Below are positions 50,830 to 59,362 of a DNA stretch of 64,000 nucleotides, piece by piece (the stretch's first letter is position 1; every line of letters starts with the position of its first letter). The notes under the pieces are model-generated. The model was not told the origin of the DNA, ran no database searches, and saw only the letters and a list, made by a program, of their open reading frames with translations. Source of the DNA: JAFDZO01 sp044226845 (GTDB taxonomy: Bacteria > Bacteroidota > Ignavibacteria > Tepidaquicellales > Tepidaquicellaceae); NCBI GenBank assembly GCA_044226845.1, contig JBGAGG010000010.1, forward strand, positions 68,972 through 132,971, in the 5' to 3' direction. The translations under genes and the position numbers were made by a program.

Positions 50830-52137
50830 ATGGCTAAAATTTTAATTGTTGATGACGACAATGTTACTTTAAGTATTCTAAAACAGGTATTGTATAAAGC
50901 TAACCACGATGTTACAACTGCAATCGACGGAGAGGAAGCTATACAATATGTTAAGAATACTGTGTATGATATAATAGTTACCGACTTTAACATGCCGGGC
51001 ATGAACGGCATTGAGCTTACCAAAGAAATTCTTAAAATAAATCCGCAGGCTGTAATAATTTTAATAACAGCATACATATCCGTAAAAGCAGCGCTCGAAT
51101 CTATCAAGCTTGGCGCATTCGATTACCTTACAAAACCTGTAGACAAAGAAGAATTATTATTAAGTATCGAAAGAGGGCTTGAGAGATTAAAGCTTCTTGA
51201 AGAAAATTCACAATTAAAGAAAAGCGCGAAATCATCACCTCCGAAAGTTGAATTCAAATTTGAAACAAAGAGTGAAGAAGTTAAAAAAATCCTGACTGAA
51301 GCCGCCGATGTTGCGCAGTCAGATTCTACTGTTTTAATAACAGGCTCTAACGGAACGGGTAAGGAAGTACTCGCCGAGTTTATCCATAAGAACAGCAAAA
51401 GAAGTAAAAATACATTTGTTGTTGTAAACTGCGCTGCTATTCCCGAACAGCTGCTTGAATCTGAATTATTCGGACACTCAAAAGGCTCATTCACAGGCGC
51501 AATAAGAGATCATAAAGGATATTTTGAAATTGCAAACAACGGTACAATTTTCCTTGATGAAATCGGAGACCTGGATACTCCCCTTCAGGTAAAATTATTA
51601 AGAGTGCTGCAGACAAAAACATTCCAAAGGGTGGGAGATCCAAAACCTGTTACAACTAATGTAAGAATACTGGCAGCTACAAACAGAAATCTGAAAGAGA
51701 TGATAAAAGACGGACGGTTCAGAGAAGATCTATATTACAGAATAAATGTGTTTGAATATCATCTTCCTGATTTAAAAGACAGGCCGGCCGATATTATTTT
51801 CTACTTTGAAAAATTTATGAAAGAGTATGCGAAAGAGAACGGAAAGAAGATAAAAGAAATTTCTGAAGAAGTAAAAAATCTTCTGTTCCAATATCCTTGG
51901 CCGGGCAATATAAGAGAGTTAAAGAATATAGCCGAACGCGCTTCAGTGCTTTGCAAAAACGGAATTATATCAAGTGATTTATTACCCGATAGAATAAAAA
52001 TTGACGGTGATTTAGCTGCTAAGGAACCTGTATTGATAGATGAAGAAGTTTCTTCTGATTATGAAAGCAGTAAGAATGAGCTTTTAAAAGAGTTTGAAAG
52101 GGACTACATAAAAAAACATCTCAAAAAAAGAGTATAA
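50830..52137 (+). CDS. Sigma-54-dependent response regulator without DNA-binding domain
   Basis: An NtrC-type regulator of 435 aa. Residues 1-115 are a receiver domain: MAKILIVDDDNVTLSILKQV, phosphorylation site D52 in VTDFNMPGMNG, T80 and K102. Residues about 142-375 are an AAA+ sigma-54 activator: Walker A ITGSNGTGKEVLAEF, the sigma-54 contact loop GSFTGA (219-224), Walker B GTIFLDEIGDL and ALLxxPWPGN-type LFQYPWPGNIRELKNIAERA. The end is EFERDYIKKHLKKRV and stop, exactly where the Fis-type helix-turn-helix (usually GNVSKAA...) should begin; other frames beyond do not supply it. No histidine kinase lies next to it. It probably acts on sigma-54 without fixed enhancer sites. Confidence 0.88.
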   Translation: MAKILIVDDDNVTLSILKQVLYKANHDVTTAIDGEEAIQYVKNTVYDIIVTDFNMPGMNGIELTKEILKINPQAVIILITAYISVKAALESIKLGAFDYLTKPVDKEELLLSIERGLERLKLLEENSQLKKSAKSSPPKVEFKFETKSEEVKKILTEAADVAQSDSTVLITGSNGTGKEVLAEFIHKNSKRSKNTFVVVNCAAIPEQLLESELFGHSKGSFTGAIRDHKGYFEIANNGTIFLDEIGDLDTPLQVKLLRVLQTKTFQRVGDPKPVTTNVRILAATNRNLKEMIKDGRFREDLYYRINVFEYHLPDLKDRPADIIFYFEKFMKEYAKENGKKIKEISEEVKNLLFQYPWPGNIRELKNIAERASVLCKNGIISSDLLPDRIKIDGDLAAKEPVLIDEEVSSDYESSKNELLKEFERDYIKKHLKKRV

Positions 52138-52167
52138 AAAATAGCTCCGGCATTGGGACCGGAGCTA
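52136..52167 (-). terminator. Intrinsic terminator of the small-ORF transcript
   Basis: A 9-bp stem TAGCTCCGG (52142-52150) / CCGGAGCTA (52159-52167). On the minus strand it is followed by six T (52136-52141); on the plus strand only by AAATTTTA. So it fits best as the end of a minus-strand transcript carrying the small ORFs, while also lying just after the regulator stop. Confidence 0.8.
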
Positions 52168-52189
52168 AAATTTTATATCCAGGGAAAAT

Positions 52190-52303
52190 TTATCTTGCGA
52201 TAAAACCTACTAATATTGTAAGAAGCAGAATACCGATACCGGCAAAGCTTACATATTCAAATTTTGTGTAACCTACTTTTTTAATGCTTTTTAGAGTTTT
52301 CAT
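52190..52303 (-). CDS. Single-span membrane microprotein A
   Basis: A 37-aa ORF from ATG 52303 to TAA. The N-terminal half is basic (MKTLKSIKKVGYTKFEYV) and the C-terminal half is one membrane span (FAGIGILLLTILVGFIAR). It matches microprotein B at 52354 at 23 of 36 positions, with the shared pattern G-[YF]-T-x-F-E-Y-x-x-F-A-G-I-x-x-L-L-L-T-I-x-x-G-F-I-A. Strong likeness of two neighbours supports real coding. It lies 50 bp after B and is followed by a terminator, so both appear to be one transcript. No family is recognised. Confidence 0.75.
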   Translation of the reverse strand: MKTLKSIKKVGYTKFEYVSFAGIGILLLTILVGFIAR

Positions 52304-52353
52304 AAGGGTTTATGGTTTTAAATTAATAATTTGAGTTGTTTTTTAATTGAGAA

Positions 52354-52464
52354 TTAAGCTATAAAGCCAATAACTATTGTTAACAACAATACGGCAATAC
52401 CTGCAAAACCGATGTATTCAAAATTTGTAAAACCTGTTTTGTAAATCTTTTCTTTTGTTTTCAT
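52354..52464 (-). CDS. Single-span membrane microprotein B
   Basis: A 36-aa ORF from ATG 52464 (MKTKEKIYKTGFTNFEYI, then FAGIAVLLLTIVIGFIA). It is a paralogue of A with the same layout: basic N-terminus inside, one span, almost no residues outside. It starts about 44 nt downstream of the inferred transcription start of a sigma-54 promoter at 52518-52533. Proteins like this often modulate larger membrane complexes, but nothing in the sequence shows which. Confidence 0.75.
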   Translation of the reverse strand: MKTKEKIYKTGFTNFEYIGFAGIAVLLLTIVIGFIA

Positions 52465-52517
52465 AATATCTAATCTTTACTATATTTTAAAAATAAATTC
52501 TACTTATAATACGCTAT

Positions 52518-52533
52518 TGCATTTACTGTGCCA
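52518..52533 (-). promoter_or_regulatory. Sigma-54 (-24/-12) promoter
   Basis: On the minus strand TGGCAC-AGTAA-ATGCA. The sigma-54 consensus is TGGCAC-N5-TTGCA; only one base of the -12 element differs and both the GG and the GC, with their spacing, are kept. Transcription would begin near 52508, about 44 nt before microprotein B. A sigma-54 activator gene lies 0.4 kb away. Confidence 0.65.
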
Positions 52534-52549
52534 AAATATTAAACAAGGA

Positions 52550-52593
52550 GACAAATTGTCACAGTGTTGACTTTACAGACAATGCTATGACAA
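52550..52593. promoter_or_regulatory. Cluster of GACAA/TTGTC half-sites upstream of the sigma-54 promoter
   Basis: GACAA-A-TTGTC (52550-52560) is a perfect palindrome; further GACAA words lie at 52578-52582 and 52589-52593. They sit 15-75 bp upstream of the promoter and could be an operator or enhancer for an unknown binding protein. Confidence 0.35.
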
Positions 52594-52728
52594 CTAAGTC
52601 GTTGCATTTTCCGATTGAAAATAATGAAGAATTTTAAAAAAGGTGATTTTTACAAATAATGTGGTTTCATACTTTCAAAAAGCAAAGAATTAAGACAATA
52701 TTCTAAATATAGCATAAACTACTAATAA

Positions 52729-52845
52729 TTAAACAATTAATATAATTATTATTGCCCAAAGAAGGAAAAAAATACCTGTGAATGCGCCGTTAACGTAGTC
52801 ATTTTGAGGAGGATTAGATGAGGTTAAGGTTCTTCGGATTATCAT
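52729..52845 (-). CDS. Single-span membrane microprotein C
   Basis: A 38-aa ORF from ATG 52845. The first half is MIIRRTLTSSNPPQNDYVNG, the second is one span (AFTGIFFLLWAIIIILIV). It is only loosely like A and B ([EDN]-Y-V...F-x-G-I...L-L). It is preceded by a weaker sigma-54-like site at 52883. The 52465-52728 region between B and C shows no ORF apart from the promoter and half-sites. Confidence 0.5.
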   Translation of the reverse strand: MIIRRTLTSSNPPQNDYVNGAFTGIFFLLWAIIIILIV

Positions 52846-52882
52846 TTAGTAGTCCTTTCATTTAATTTCTACCAATATATTA

Positions 52883-52898
52883 AACATTTTTAATGCCA
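52883..52898 (-). promoter_or_regulatory. Weak sigma-54-like site
   Basis: On the minus strand TGGCAT-TAAAA-ATGTT. The -24 part is good but the -12 GC is GT. It is about 28 nt from the inferred start site to microprotein C, as for promoter B. A weak match on its own. Confidence 0.3.
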
Positions 52899-52953
52899 AG
52901 AATTTATTATGAAACAATACATACATTTCTTAGTTTAATCTAAAAAGACTATT

Positions 52954-53379
52954 ATGAAAAAAATCAGTTTACTTGCTTTACTTTTATTTTTTGCCTTCGT
53001 TATCAATTCTCATTCTCAAGAAAAGCCTGCCCGTGAATATGCAGAGTTCACTTCACAAAAAGTTGAGACGAATATGCAGGCAGGAAAAACATATTCGGTA
53101 AGCATTACATTTAAAAATACCGGAGGTAAAGCCTGGGAAAAAGGAAAGTATTGGATTATTTATTCTGATCCGAGAATGAATGCAAGAAATAATAACATCT
53201 GGGGAATTGATTCAGTTACAGTAAAAAAGAGTGTGAAGAAAGGCAGCAAATACGAGTTTAAATTTAAAGTTACTGCTCCGCAGGAGCCGGGAATTTATTT
53301 TTTCAGCTGGATGATGTGTGGAAGTAACGGAACATTCGGAACAGGCTCTGAGCTGCAGCAGATAACAGTCTCACAATAA
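52954..53379 (+). CDS. Secreted NBR1-type Ig-like domain protein
   Basis: A 141 aa exported protein with a signal peptide at 1-21 (MKKISLLALLLFFAFVINSH, cut after SHSQ). The rest is one Ig-like domain of the NBR1 type: FTSQKVETNMQAGKTYSVSI, FKNTGGKAWEKGKYWIIYSD with the conserved N-T-G-x-x-x-W, and FKVTAPQEPGIYFFSWMMCG. Such domains bind other proteins or sugars, usually in the periplasm or outside. It lies 51 bp upstream of a second secreted gene. Confidence 0.82.
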   Translation: MKKISLLALLLFFAFVINSHSQEKPAREYAEFTSQKVETNMQAGKTYSVSITFKNTGGKAWEKGKYWIIYSDPRMNARNNNIWGIDSVTVKKSVKKGSKYEFKFKVTAPQEPGIYFFSWMMCGSNGTFGTGSELQQITVSQ

Positions 53380-53430
53380 TTGTCACAGTTTATATAAAGT
53401 GTTTGTCTAAGTTTTAAACAAACACTTTAT

Positions 53431-53913
53431 ATGAAATCTTTACTTTTGCTTCCCCTCTTATTACTCATTTCACAAATTTCTTTTTCTTCTCCAAAATTTT
53501 CTGCAAAAACTTTCCGTGATGCTAAGGATGAATTAAAGCAGGCTGATATAGATTTTTCCAATCTTTCTAAAGAGAAAGGTATGAACTTCGCCTTTCTTGA
53601 ATATGTTGCCGATGACGGAGTTCTGCTAAGGCCCTTTACTTATCCGATAGTCGGCAAAGAAGATATCTCTAAGGAAATGCTAAGTAATGATGATAAAAAT
53701 TTGCAGCTTACATGGGCTCCGCTTTACGGAGACGTTGCTGCTTCCGGAGAGATGGGATACACTTACGGAACTTACGAAATGAAAATTAAAAAAGAAGACG
53801 GCACAGAAGATATCCGCAAAGGAACATATGTTTCCATCTGGAAAAAAGATAAAGCCGGCAAATGGAAATTTGTGCTTGATACGGGTAATCCCGGCCTTGA
53901 GCCAAAACAATAA
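53431..53913 (+). CDS. Secreted DUF4440/SnoaL-like protein
   Basis: A 160 aa protein with a signal peptide at 1-19 (MKSLLLLPLLLLISQISFSS). The mature part is an NTF2-like cone fold: FRDAKDELKQADIDFSNLSK, then FLEYVADDGVLLRPFTYPIV and GKEDISKEMLSNDDKNLQLT, and the closing YVSIWKKDKAGKWKFVLDTG, which is typical of DUF4440. These proteins often bind small molecules or act as isomerases; no catalytic residue is evident. Confidence 0.85.
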   Translation: MKSLLLLPLLLLISQISFSSPKFSAKTFRDAKDELKQADIDFSNLSKEKGMNFAFLEYVADDGVLLRPFTYPIVGKEDISKEMLSNDDKNLQLTWAPLYGDVAASGEMGYTYGTYEMKIKKEDGTEDIRKGTYVSIWKKDKAGKWKFVLDTGNPGLEPKQ

Positions 53914-53925
53914 AATATAATTTAC

Positions 53926-56889
53926 TTAATCCTTCTCTTTAGGATATCCTTTTGAATAAGGAGAAGGATTTCCGTTATTCCTTTTGCTTTCCTTTACTTC
54001 GAACTCTTTTGTTTCTTTTACTCCGTTAGCATCAAGCTCAACTTTATATTTTCCGGGAGGAAGATAATATTTTTGCGAATCAGTTAATTTTATTTTTATT
54101 TTTTTATCGTTCTTATACTTATCTATTATAAAATCGAAAAAAGATTTTCCAACGATTGTGTCTAAGGATAGATCGTATTCAATGTAATTTATCCCTGAAG
54201 AATAATTTCCTGAAAGCTGATTTACAATTTTATCATCAGCAGAAATTGTGATATTATATTGGCCTGAATTTTTGCTGTAAAAAGTATAATAAAATTTTGG
54301 AGCATTAGGTTCATCAAAATTATCACGCTTCATTCCCCAATATTTATTATAAGTCACGCTCTCCGGCTCATAAAAGACTAAATCTTTATTAAGATTTTCC
54401 GAATTTAATTTTTCTATACCGGATAAATTTGTTTTATATAACGAGCGGCCGTGAGTGCCGACTATTAAGTCATGCTCTCTCGGCTGAATAACTAAATCGT
54501 GCACGGGTACATTCGGCAAACCTTTACTAATTGAATTAAAAGTTTTCCCTCCGTCAAGCGAGCAATACACTCCGCCGTCAGTCCCGACAAATAATGCATT
54601 TTTATTTTCAGTGTCTTCAATAATAACATTTACAGGTTCCATCGGCAGATCTTTACCGATTCTCTCCCATGTCTTTCCATAGTTATCCGATACGTAAATA
54701 ATGGATTCCATATTATCCCATCTGTAAGCATTCAAAGAAATATAAACTCTGGATGTATCGAACTTTGAAGCCCTTATTCTTGAAACATATAAATTCTGAG
54801 GCAGCTCATTGGAAATTTTCTCCCATGAATTTCCTCCGTCCTTAGAAACATAAGCAGCGCCGTCATCACTACCCGTGTACAGCAATCCGAATTTTAAGAC
54901 TGATTCATCCAATGTTGTAAGTGTTCCGAATGGTACATCGCCAACTTTACCGCCGTTTGTTAAATCACCTGAAATAGCTTCCCATGAATCTCCCCTGTTC
55001 ATTGAACGGTGAAGTTTATTTGAGCCCATGTATAAAATATCCTGATTGTGCGGAGAGAGTTTTATCGGAGTCTGCCAGTTAAATCTGTAAGGCCGTTCAC
55101 CAAGCTTATGCTGGGGAGTAATTTGCTTATAATCATTCTTGCTTCTGTCTATTCTGAAATAATTCCCGAACTGATAGCCTGTATAAACAATGTCTTTATT
55201 TCTGCTGTCGATCTGCATCTGCATACCGTCACCGCCCATTATGCTTTTGTAAGGGTATTCACCGGACTGCTGCCAGTCAAGATTATGCACGTAGTTACTG
55301 GGTCCTACCCATCCGCCGTTATCCTGCAAACCGCCGTAAACATTATAAGGCTTTTCGTTATCTATATTGATTGAATAAAACTGCCCCACTGCCGGAGCGT
55401 TAAGCTTCTGCCAGGTTTTCCCGTCGTCATAGGACATATTCAATCCGCCGTCATTGCCGTTTATCAGATGCCCGTCACGGTTCGGGTCGCTCCACATATA
55501 GTGATGGTCAGCGTGAACATTATCTTCATTGATAGACTTAAATGTAACTCCGCCGTCAGAAGATTTTATAGCAATCACTCCCAATAGATAAATTTTATTT
55601 TCATCATTTGGAGATACCGAAACTCTTGAGAAATAATATCCGTAAGTGCTGAAGATGCCTTCTAAATCTATTGAGTGAGTTTTCTTCCAAGTTACTCCGC
55701 CATTATCAGAGCGGTAAACTTCTGCTCCTATCACATCTGCATTTGTTAAAAGCGTGTTTGCATCTTCAAGATACTCGACAAGTGAATTTGGCTTTATAGT
55801 TTTATTCGAAACCATTTCAAAAACTTTTTCTGCAGAGTATTCCTGCGGAAAGCCGTTATCTTCAAGAAATTCTTTCATCTTTGAAGTATCAATTTTCATA
55901 AACTCATCTTCGGATATTTTCCTTAATCCATCTTTTGAAATTTTATCCTCTTCATCTTCATTTTTTTTATTACGAGGTGACTGGTTATCAACGCAGGCAT
56001 AAATTATCTGCGGATTTTTCGGATAGATGGCAAGCCCTATTCTTCCGGTTTCTTTGCCCGTTAGAAATCCTGATGAAGGAGTTGTAACTAAGCTCCAAGT
56101 ATTCCCGCCGTCACTGCTTTTATAAATTCCCGATGTTGCGCCGGCCTCTTCAAAATTCCACGCTCTTCTTGTGCGATACCACATTGAAGCATAAATGTTA
56201 TTGGAGTTCTGCGGGTCGATAACTAAATCTATACCGCCTGTATTGTCATCTATCTTTAAAGTATGCTTCCAGCTAGCCCCTGCATCCTCGCTGATATAAA
56301 TTCCTCTTTCAGGATTTGATGAATATAAATGGCCAAGTGCAGCAACAAATATTTTATTCGGATTTTTTGAATCAACTGTTATTCTTCCTATGTGATGAGT
56401 TTCTCCAAGTCCTATATTGCTCCATGATTTTCCATCGTCAGTAGTTTTATATATACCTGTACCTGAGTATGAAGAGCGGCTCGAATTATTTTCACCTGTG
56501 CCTGTATATATAATATTATTTGTCCAGTCAACTGCAATATCCCCTATGGTAATCACCGCTTCGTTATCAAACAGCGGAGTAAATGACATTCCGTTGTTAA
56601 CGGTCTTCCACAGCCCGCCAGAAGCATAAGCGACATAGAATATTGTCGGGTCAGCAGGATTGACTTCAACATCAACAACGCGTCCGCTCATAATAGAAGG
56701 ACCAAAGTTTGTAAACTCTATATTTTTTAATATAGAATTCTCCTGCATCTTCTTTTTATAGCTGAATGTCTCTAAGCGCTCTTTAGCTGAAGTGGGATTT
56801 ACCGGACTTTTCTCTTGCGAATAAACCGGATTAAATAAGGGGCTGACTGATAAAATTATCAGGAGTAAAAGAGGTATAGTTTTTTGCAT
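53926..56889 (-). CDS. Secreted Asp-box (BNR/VPS10-like) repeat protein
   Basis: A 987 aa exported protein with a signal peptide (1-24, MQKTIPLLLLIILSVSPLFN). Most of it is two beta-propellers built from Asp-box turns S-x-D-x-G-x-T-W: YKTTDDGKSWSNIGLG, YISEDAGASWKHTLKI, YRSDNGGVTWKKTHSI, HRSMNRGDSWEAISGD, YVSKDGGNSWEKISNE and CSLDGGKTFNSISKGL. The group is sometimes called glycosyl hydrolase or sortilin-like, but no glycosidase residues are seen. There is no T9SS domain, so it is periplasmic or uses another route. Confidence 0.85.
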   Translation of the reverse strand: MQKTIPLLLLIILSVSPLFNPVYSQEKSPVNPTSAKERLETFSYKKKMQENSILKNIEFTNFGPSIMSGRVVDVEVNPADPTIFYVAYASGGLWKTVNNGMSFTPLFDNEAVITIGDIAVDWTNNIIYTGTGENNSSRSSYSGTGIYKTTDDGKSWSNIGLGETHHIGRITVDSKNPNKIFVAALGHLYSSNPERGIYISEDAGASWKHTLKIDDNTGGIDLVIDPQNSNNIYASMWYRTRRAWNFEEAGATSGIYKSSDGGNTWSLVTTPSSGFLTGKETGRIGLAIYPKNPQIIYACVDNQSPRNKKNEDEEDKISKDGLRKISEDEFMKIDTSKMKEFLEDNGFPQEYSAEKVFEMVSNKTIKPNSLVEYLEDANTLLTNADVIGAEVYRSDNGGVTWKKTHSIDLEGIFSTYGYYFSRVSVSPNDENKIYLLGVIAIKSSDGGVTFKSINEDNVHADHHYMWSDPNRDGHLINGNDGGLNMSYDDGKTWQKLNAPAVGQFYSINIDNEKPYNVYGGLQDNGGWVGPSNYVHNLDWQQSGEYPYKSIMGGDGMQMQIDSRNKDIVYTGYQFGNYFRIDRSKNDYKQITPQHKLGERPYRFNWQTPIKLSPHNQDILYMGSNKLHRSMNRGDSWEAISGDLTNGGKVGDVPFGTLTTLDESVLKFGLLYTGSDDGAAYVSKDGGNSWEKISNELPQNLYVSRIRASKFDTSRVYISLNAYRWDNMESIIYVSDNYGKTWERIGKDLPMEPVNVIIEDTENKNALFVGTDGGVYCSLDGGKTFNSISKGLPNVPVHDLVIQPREHDLIVGTHGRSLYKTNLSGIEKLNSENLNKDLVFYEPESVTYNKYWGMKRDNFDEPNAPKFYYTFYSKNSGQYNITISADDKIVNQLSGNYSSGINYIEYDLSLDTIVGKSFFDFIIDKYKNDKKIKIKLTDSQKYYLPPGKYKVELDANGVKETKEFEVKESKRNNGNPSPYSKGYPKEKD

Positions 56890-57012
56890 TTGTGAATTTA
56901 GAAAAAAAAAAGCAGGTATTAAATGGAGTTACTCGTAATTCTATTCGAAACATTAGTACAAAATAAGACGTCTAATGTAGATAAGTTATAATTTAATATA
57001 AATTACCAAACC

Positions 57013-57897
57013 ATGAAAGTTAACAAATTTATTGTTTTTGTTTTCACTGCTTTACTATCCCTCAGTATCAGCAAAACATCTTTTTGTCAGTCCGTTCCTT
57101 TAAAAATTACAGATACCGGATTTATCTTTGTAACTGTAAGCATAAATGACTCAATTACAGCAGATTTTCTACTCGATACTGGTGGAGGAATGAATGTTCT
57201 TTCAAATAAAGTATACCAAAAGATAAAACCTACAGCAAAGTTTCATAGCTTTGAAACAGGATTTAGACACGATGGTGAAAGAATAGACGGTGAGCTTTTT
57301 GAGATTCCTTCTATCAGCATTGACTCATACAAACTTACTGACGTTCTTACCGGAATGTATGCACCATTAGACCAGTATGGAATTGATGGAATTATTTCAT
57401 TAAAATTTTTTGAGAGCAAACCATTCACTATAGACTTCAAGAATAAAATCCTGACTATAGAAACCAAGAAAAGCCTGAAAAAGATTATAGGCAATTCAAC
57501 AATGATTCCTATATTACTTGATGTTTATGCAGATTATGCAATTGATATGTATATACCAGTTATACTTAATGGCACCCTGACGTTAAACGCAGAATTTGAC
57601 ACAGGCAGTGGATATAATACGCTCATAATCAGACCCGAATACATGTCAAAGCTCGGCTTAGATGCAGCCAATACAAAAAAACAGGATTATACAACACCTA
57701 TAACTCAAACAAAATTGAATGATTATGTTACCTCGCTAAACTCAGTTCAGATTAATGGTCTTACATCAACAGAAATGAAAAATAAAAATGTAACTTTCAG
57801 AGAAAAAATGATTCATCCAGCATTGATTGGAAGCGAAATGTTCAAGGATAAGGCTATTACAATAGATATACAGAATAAGAAAATGTATGTCAGATAG
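57013..57897 (+). CDS. Secreted aspartyl protease, two-lobed in one chain
   Basis: A 294 aa protein with a signal peptide at 1-25 (MKVNKFIVFVFTALLSLSIS). Two copies of the retropepsin core follow, each with its catalytic aspartate: ITADFLLDTGGGMNVLSNKV (D55) and LNAEFDTGSGYNTLIIRPEY (D196), so a two-lobed aspartic protease can form within one chain. The flap loops and GIDGIISLKFFESKPF (psi-loop type G) also fit. It acts in the periplasm or at the surface; its substrate is unknown. Confidence 0.87.
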   Translation: MKVNKFIVFVFTALLSLSISKTSFCQSVPLKITDTGFIFVTVSINDSITADFLLDTGGGMNVLSNKVYQKIKPTAKFHSFETGFRHDGERIDGELFEIPSISIDSYKLTDVLTGMYAPLDQYGIDGIISLKFFESKPFTIDFKNKILTIETKKSLKKIIGNSTMIPILLDVYADYAIDMYIPVILNGTLTLNAEFDTGSGYNTLIIRPEYMSKLGLDAANTKKQDYTTPITQTKLNDYVTSLNSVQINGLTSTEMKNKNVTFREKMIHPALIGSEMFKDKAITIDIQNKKMYVR

Positions 57898-57905
57898 ACG
57901 AATAA

Positions 57906-57938
57906 AAATGCCTCTATGCTCTAAACCCGCAAGAGGCA
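57906..57938 (-). terminator. Intrinsic terminator of the T9SS gene at 57971
   Basis: Stem TGCCTCT (57909-57915) / AGAGGCA (57932-57938), followed on the minus strand by TTTTTATT. Confidence 0.7.
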
Positions 57939-57970
57939 ATTTATTACTACGCTACGACAATAAGTTTTTA

Positions 57971-59263
57971 TTATTTGGAAAGAGTCATTTTTTTCGTTTC
58001 GGTAAATACTTCCGTCTGCAATTTATAAAAAAAAATTCCCCCTGATAAAGCTGATGCATCAAAATTTATTTCATAATTTCCTGCCGGTTTATTTTCGTTT
58101 ATCAAAGAAGAAACTTCTCTTCCAATCATATCATAAACCGATAGTTTTACGAATAAAGATTTAGCTATCGAAAAAGAAATTTTAGTAGAAGGATTAAACG
58201 GATTCGGATAATTTTGTTTTAATTCAAATCCGGTAACTGTAATAGTGCCATTTGATACACTCACTGCATCAGGCTCATAATAATAAACTCCGTAAGCATA
58301 TGTCCCTGCAAATAATTTACCGCCGATAATTTTTAATGAGTAAACATTTGCTGCTGCGGGAAGTCCGGTAGTCATTAACTGCCAGCTCTCGCCCATTGTT
58401 GTTGATTTATAAATTTTCTTATCATCGGTAGCAATATAAATTTCATCATCTGCAACTACACAAAGGGCATTAATAGATGAAGAAGGACTCGGTGTTAATA
58501 AAGTTGCTATGTTAATACCGCCGTCGGTACTTCTTCTCAATTTTGCACCCTGAGTGTAATAGATAGTTCCTTCACGAGATTTTGCAACATCCATAGTATA
58601 ACGTGTTCCGAAAAAATGCGAAGTAGTATCTATTGGCCACCAGTGGTCGCCTGCTGTTACGCTTCTGTAAACACCATCAAGTGTAGTTCCGACAAGTACT
58701 TGGTTATCACCTACTGTTATCATACCCTTTGGTTCACCAAGCTGCATTGAATCTCTTGCAAACCATGTGTTTCCGTTATCGGTTGACCTATAAATGTATG
58801 TCCAGATAAAGTCTCCTATTGTAGGTCCCTTTTGCACAGGGATAGCGGCTAAGTATGAGCCATCCTGCAGCACAGTCATTGCTCCGCCAACCATATTATT
58901 ATAAGGAAAATTTCTGCTGAATACATCCTGCCATGTATTTCCACCGTCAGATGAACGATGTATCATTGATGTACTCGAAGCAATATATGAACCCGTGCCT
59001 GAAATTGCAAAGATAGTTCCGTCATCTAATGTTGTAAGGAAACGGACTTTCCTTCCGACTAATCCGGCCGGAACCCATGAATTACTTCCGGCAGATTTTT
59101 TTTGGAGCTGTGAGTTATAATCCGATATAATTACATCGTTAGTAACTGTTCCTGTTATTGTAAATATTGCACAGTTACTTGCCAGTGAACCTGTCGGCAC
59201 CCATGTCCCTGCCTGCGCCAAGCCTGCAAGCAGAAATAAAAAAATTAAGATTTTAGTTTTCAT
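57971..59263 (-). CDS. T9SS type A sorting domain protein with Asp-box propeller
   Basis: A secreted protein of 430 aa with a signal peptide at 1-18 (MKTKILIFLFLLAGLAQA). Asp-box repeats form a propeller: HRSSDGGNTWQDVFSRN, YRSTDNGNTWFARDSM and YKSTTMGESWQLMTTG. The T9SS domain begins ELKQNYPNPFNPSTKISFSI and ends TFTETKKMTLSK. Its neighbour at 59363 has the same design and many identical words, so it is a tandem duplicate. The sorting domain implies outer-surface attachment or release by T9SS. Confidence 0.87.
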   Translation of the reverse strand: MKTKILIFLFLLAGLAQAGTWVPTGSLASNCAIFTITGTVTNDVIISDYNSQLQKKSAGSNSWVPAGLVGRKVRFLTTLDDGTIFAISGTGSYIASSTSMIHRSSDGGNTWQDVFSRNFPYNNMVGGAMTVLQDGSYLAAIPVQKGPTIGDFIWTYIYRSTDNGNTWFARDSMQLGEPKGMITVGDNQVLVGTTLDGVYRSVTAGDHWWPIDTTSHFFGTRYTMDVAKSREGTIYYTQGAKLRRSTDGGINIATLLTPSPSSSINALCVVADDEIYIATDDKKIYKSTTMGESWQLMTTGLPAAANVYSLKIIGGKLFAGTYAYGVYYYEPDAVSVSNGTITVTGFELKQNYPNPFNPSTKISFSIAKSLFVKLSVYDMIGREVSSLINENKPAGNYEINFDASALSGGIFFYKLQTEVFTETKKMTLSK

Positions 59264-59362
59264 TAAGTTTGTTAGTCCTATGTATAATTCAACAAGGCTA
59301 TCGGGTTATCCATGAATTAAAAATAAATAAAAAATAAATTTGGTGAATTTGATTTATAAAAG

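Noticed and set aside
52110..52190. Possible frameshift hiding the missing HTH of the sigma-54 regulator
   Set aside because: I read all three frames after the stop; none continues into a GNVSKAA-type helix-turn-helix, and the DNA is a terminator and microprotein A.
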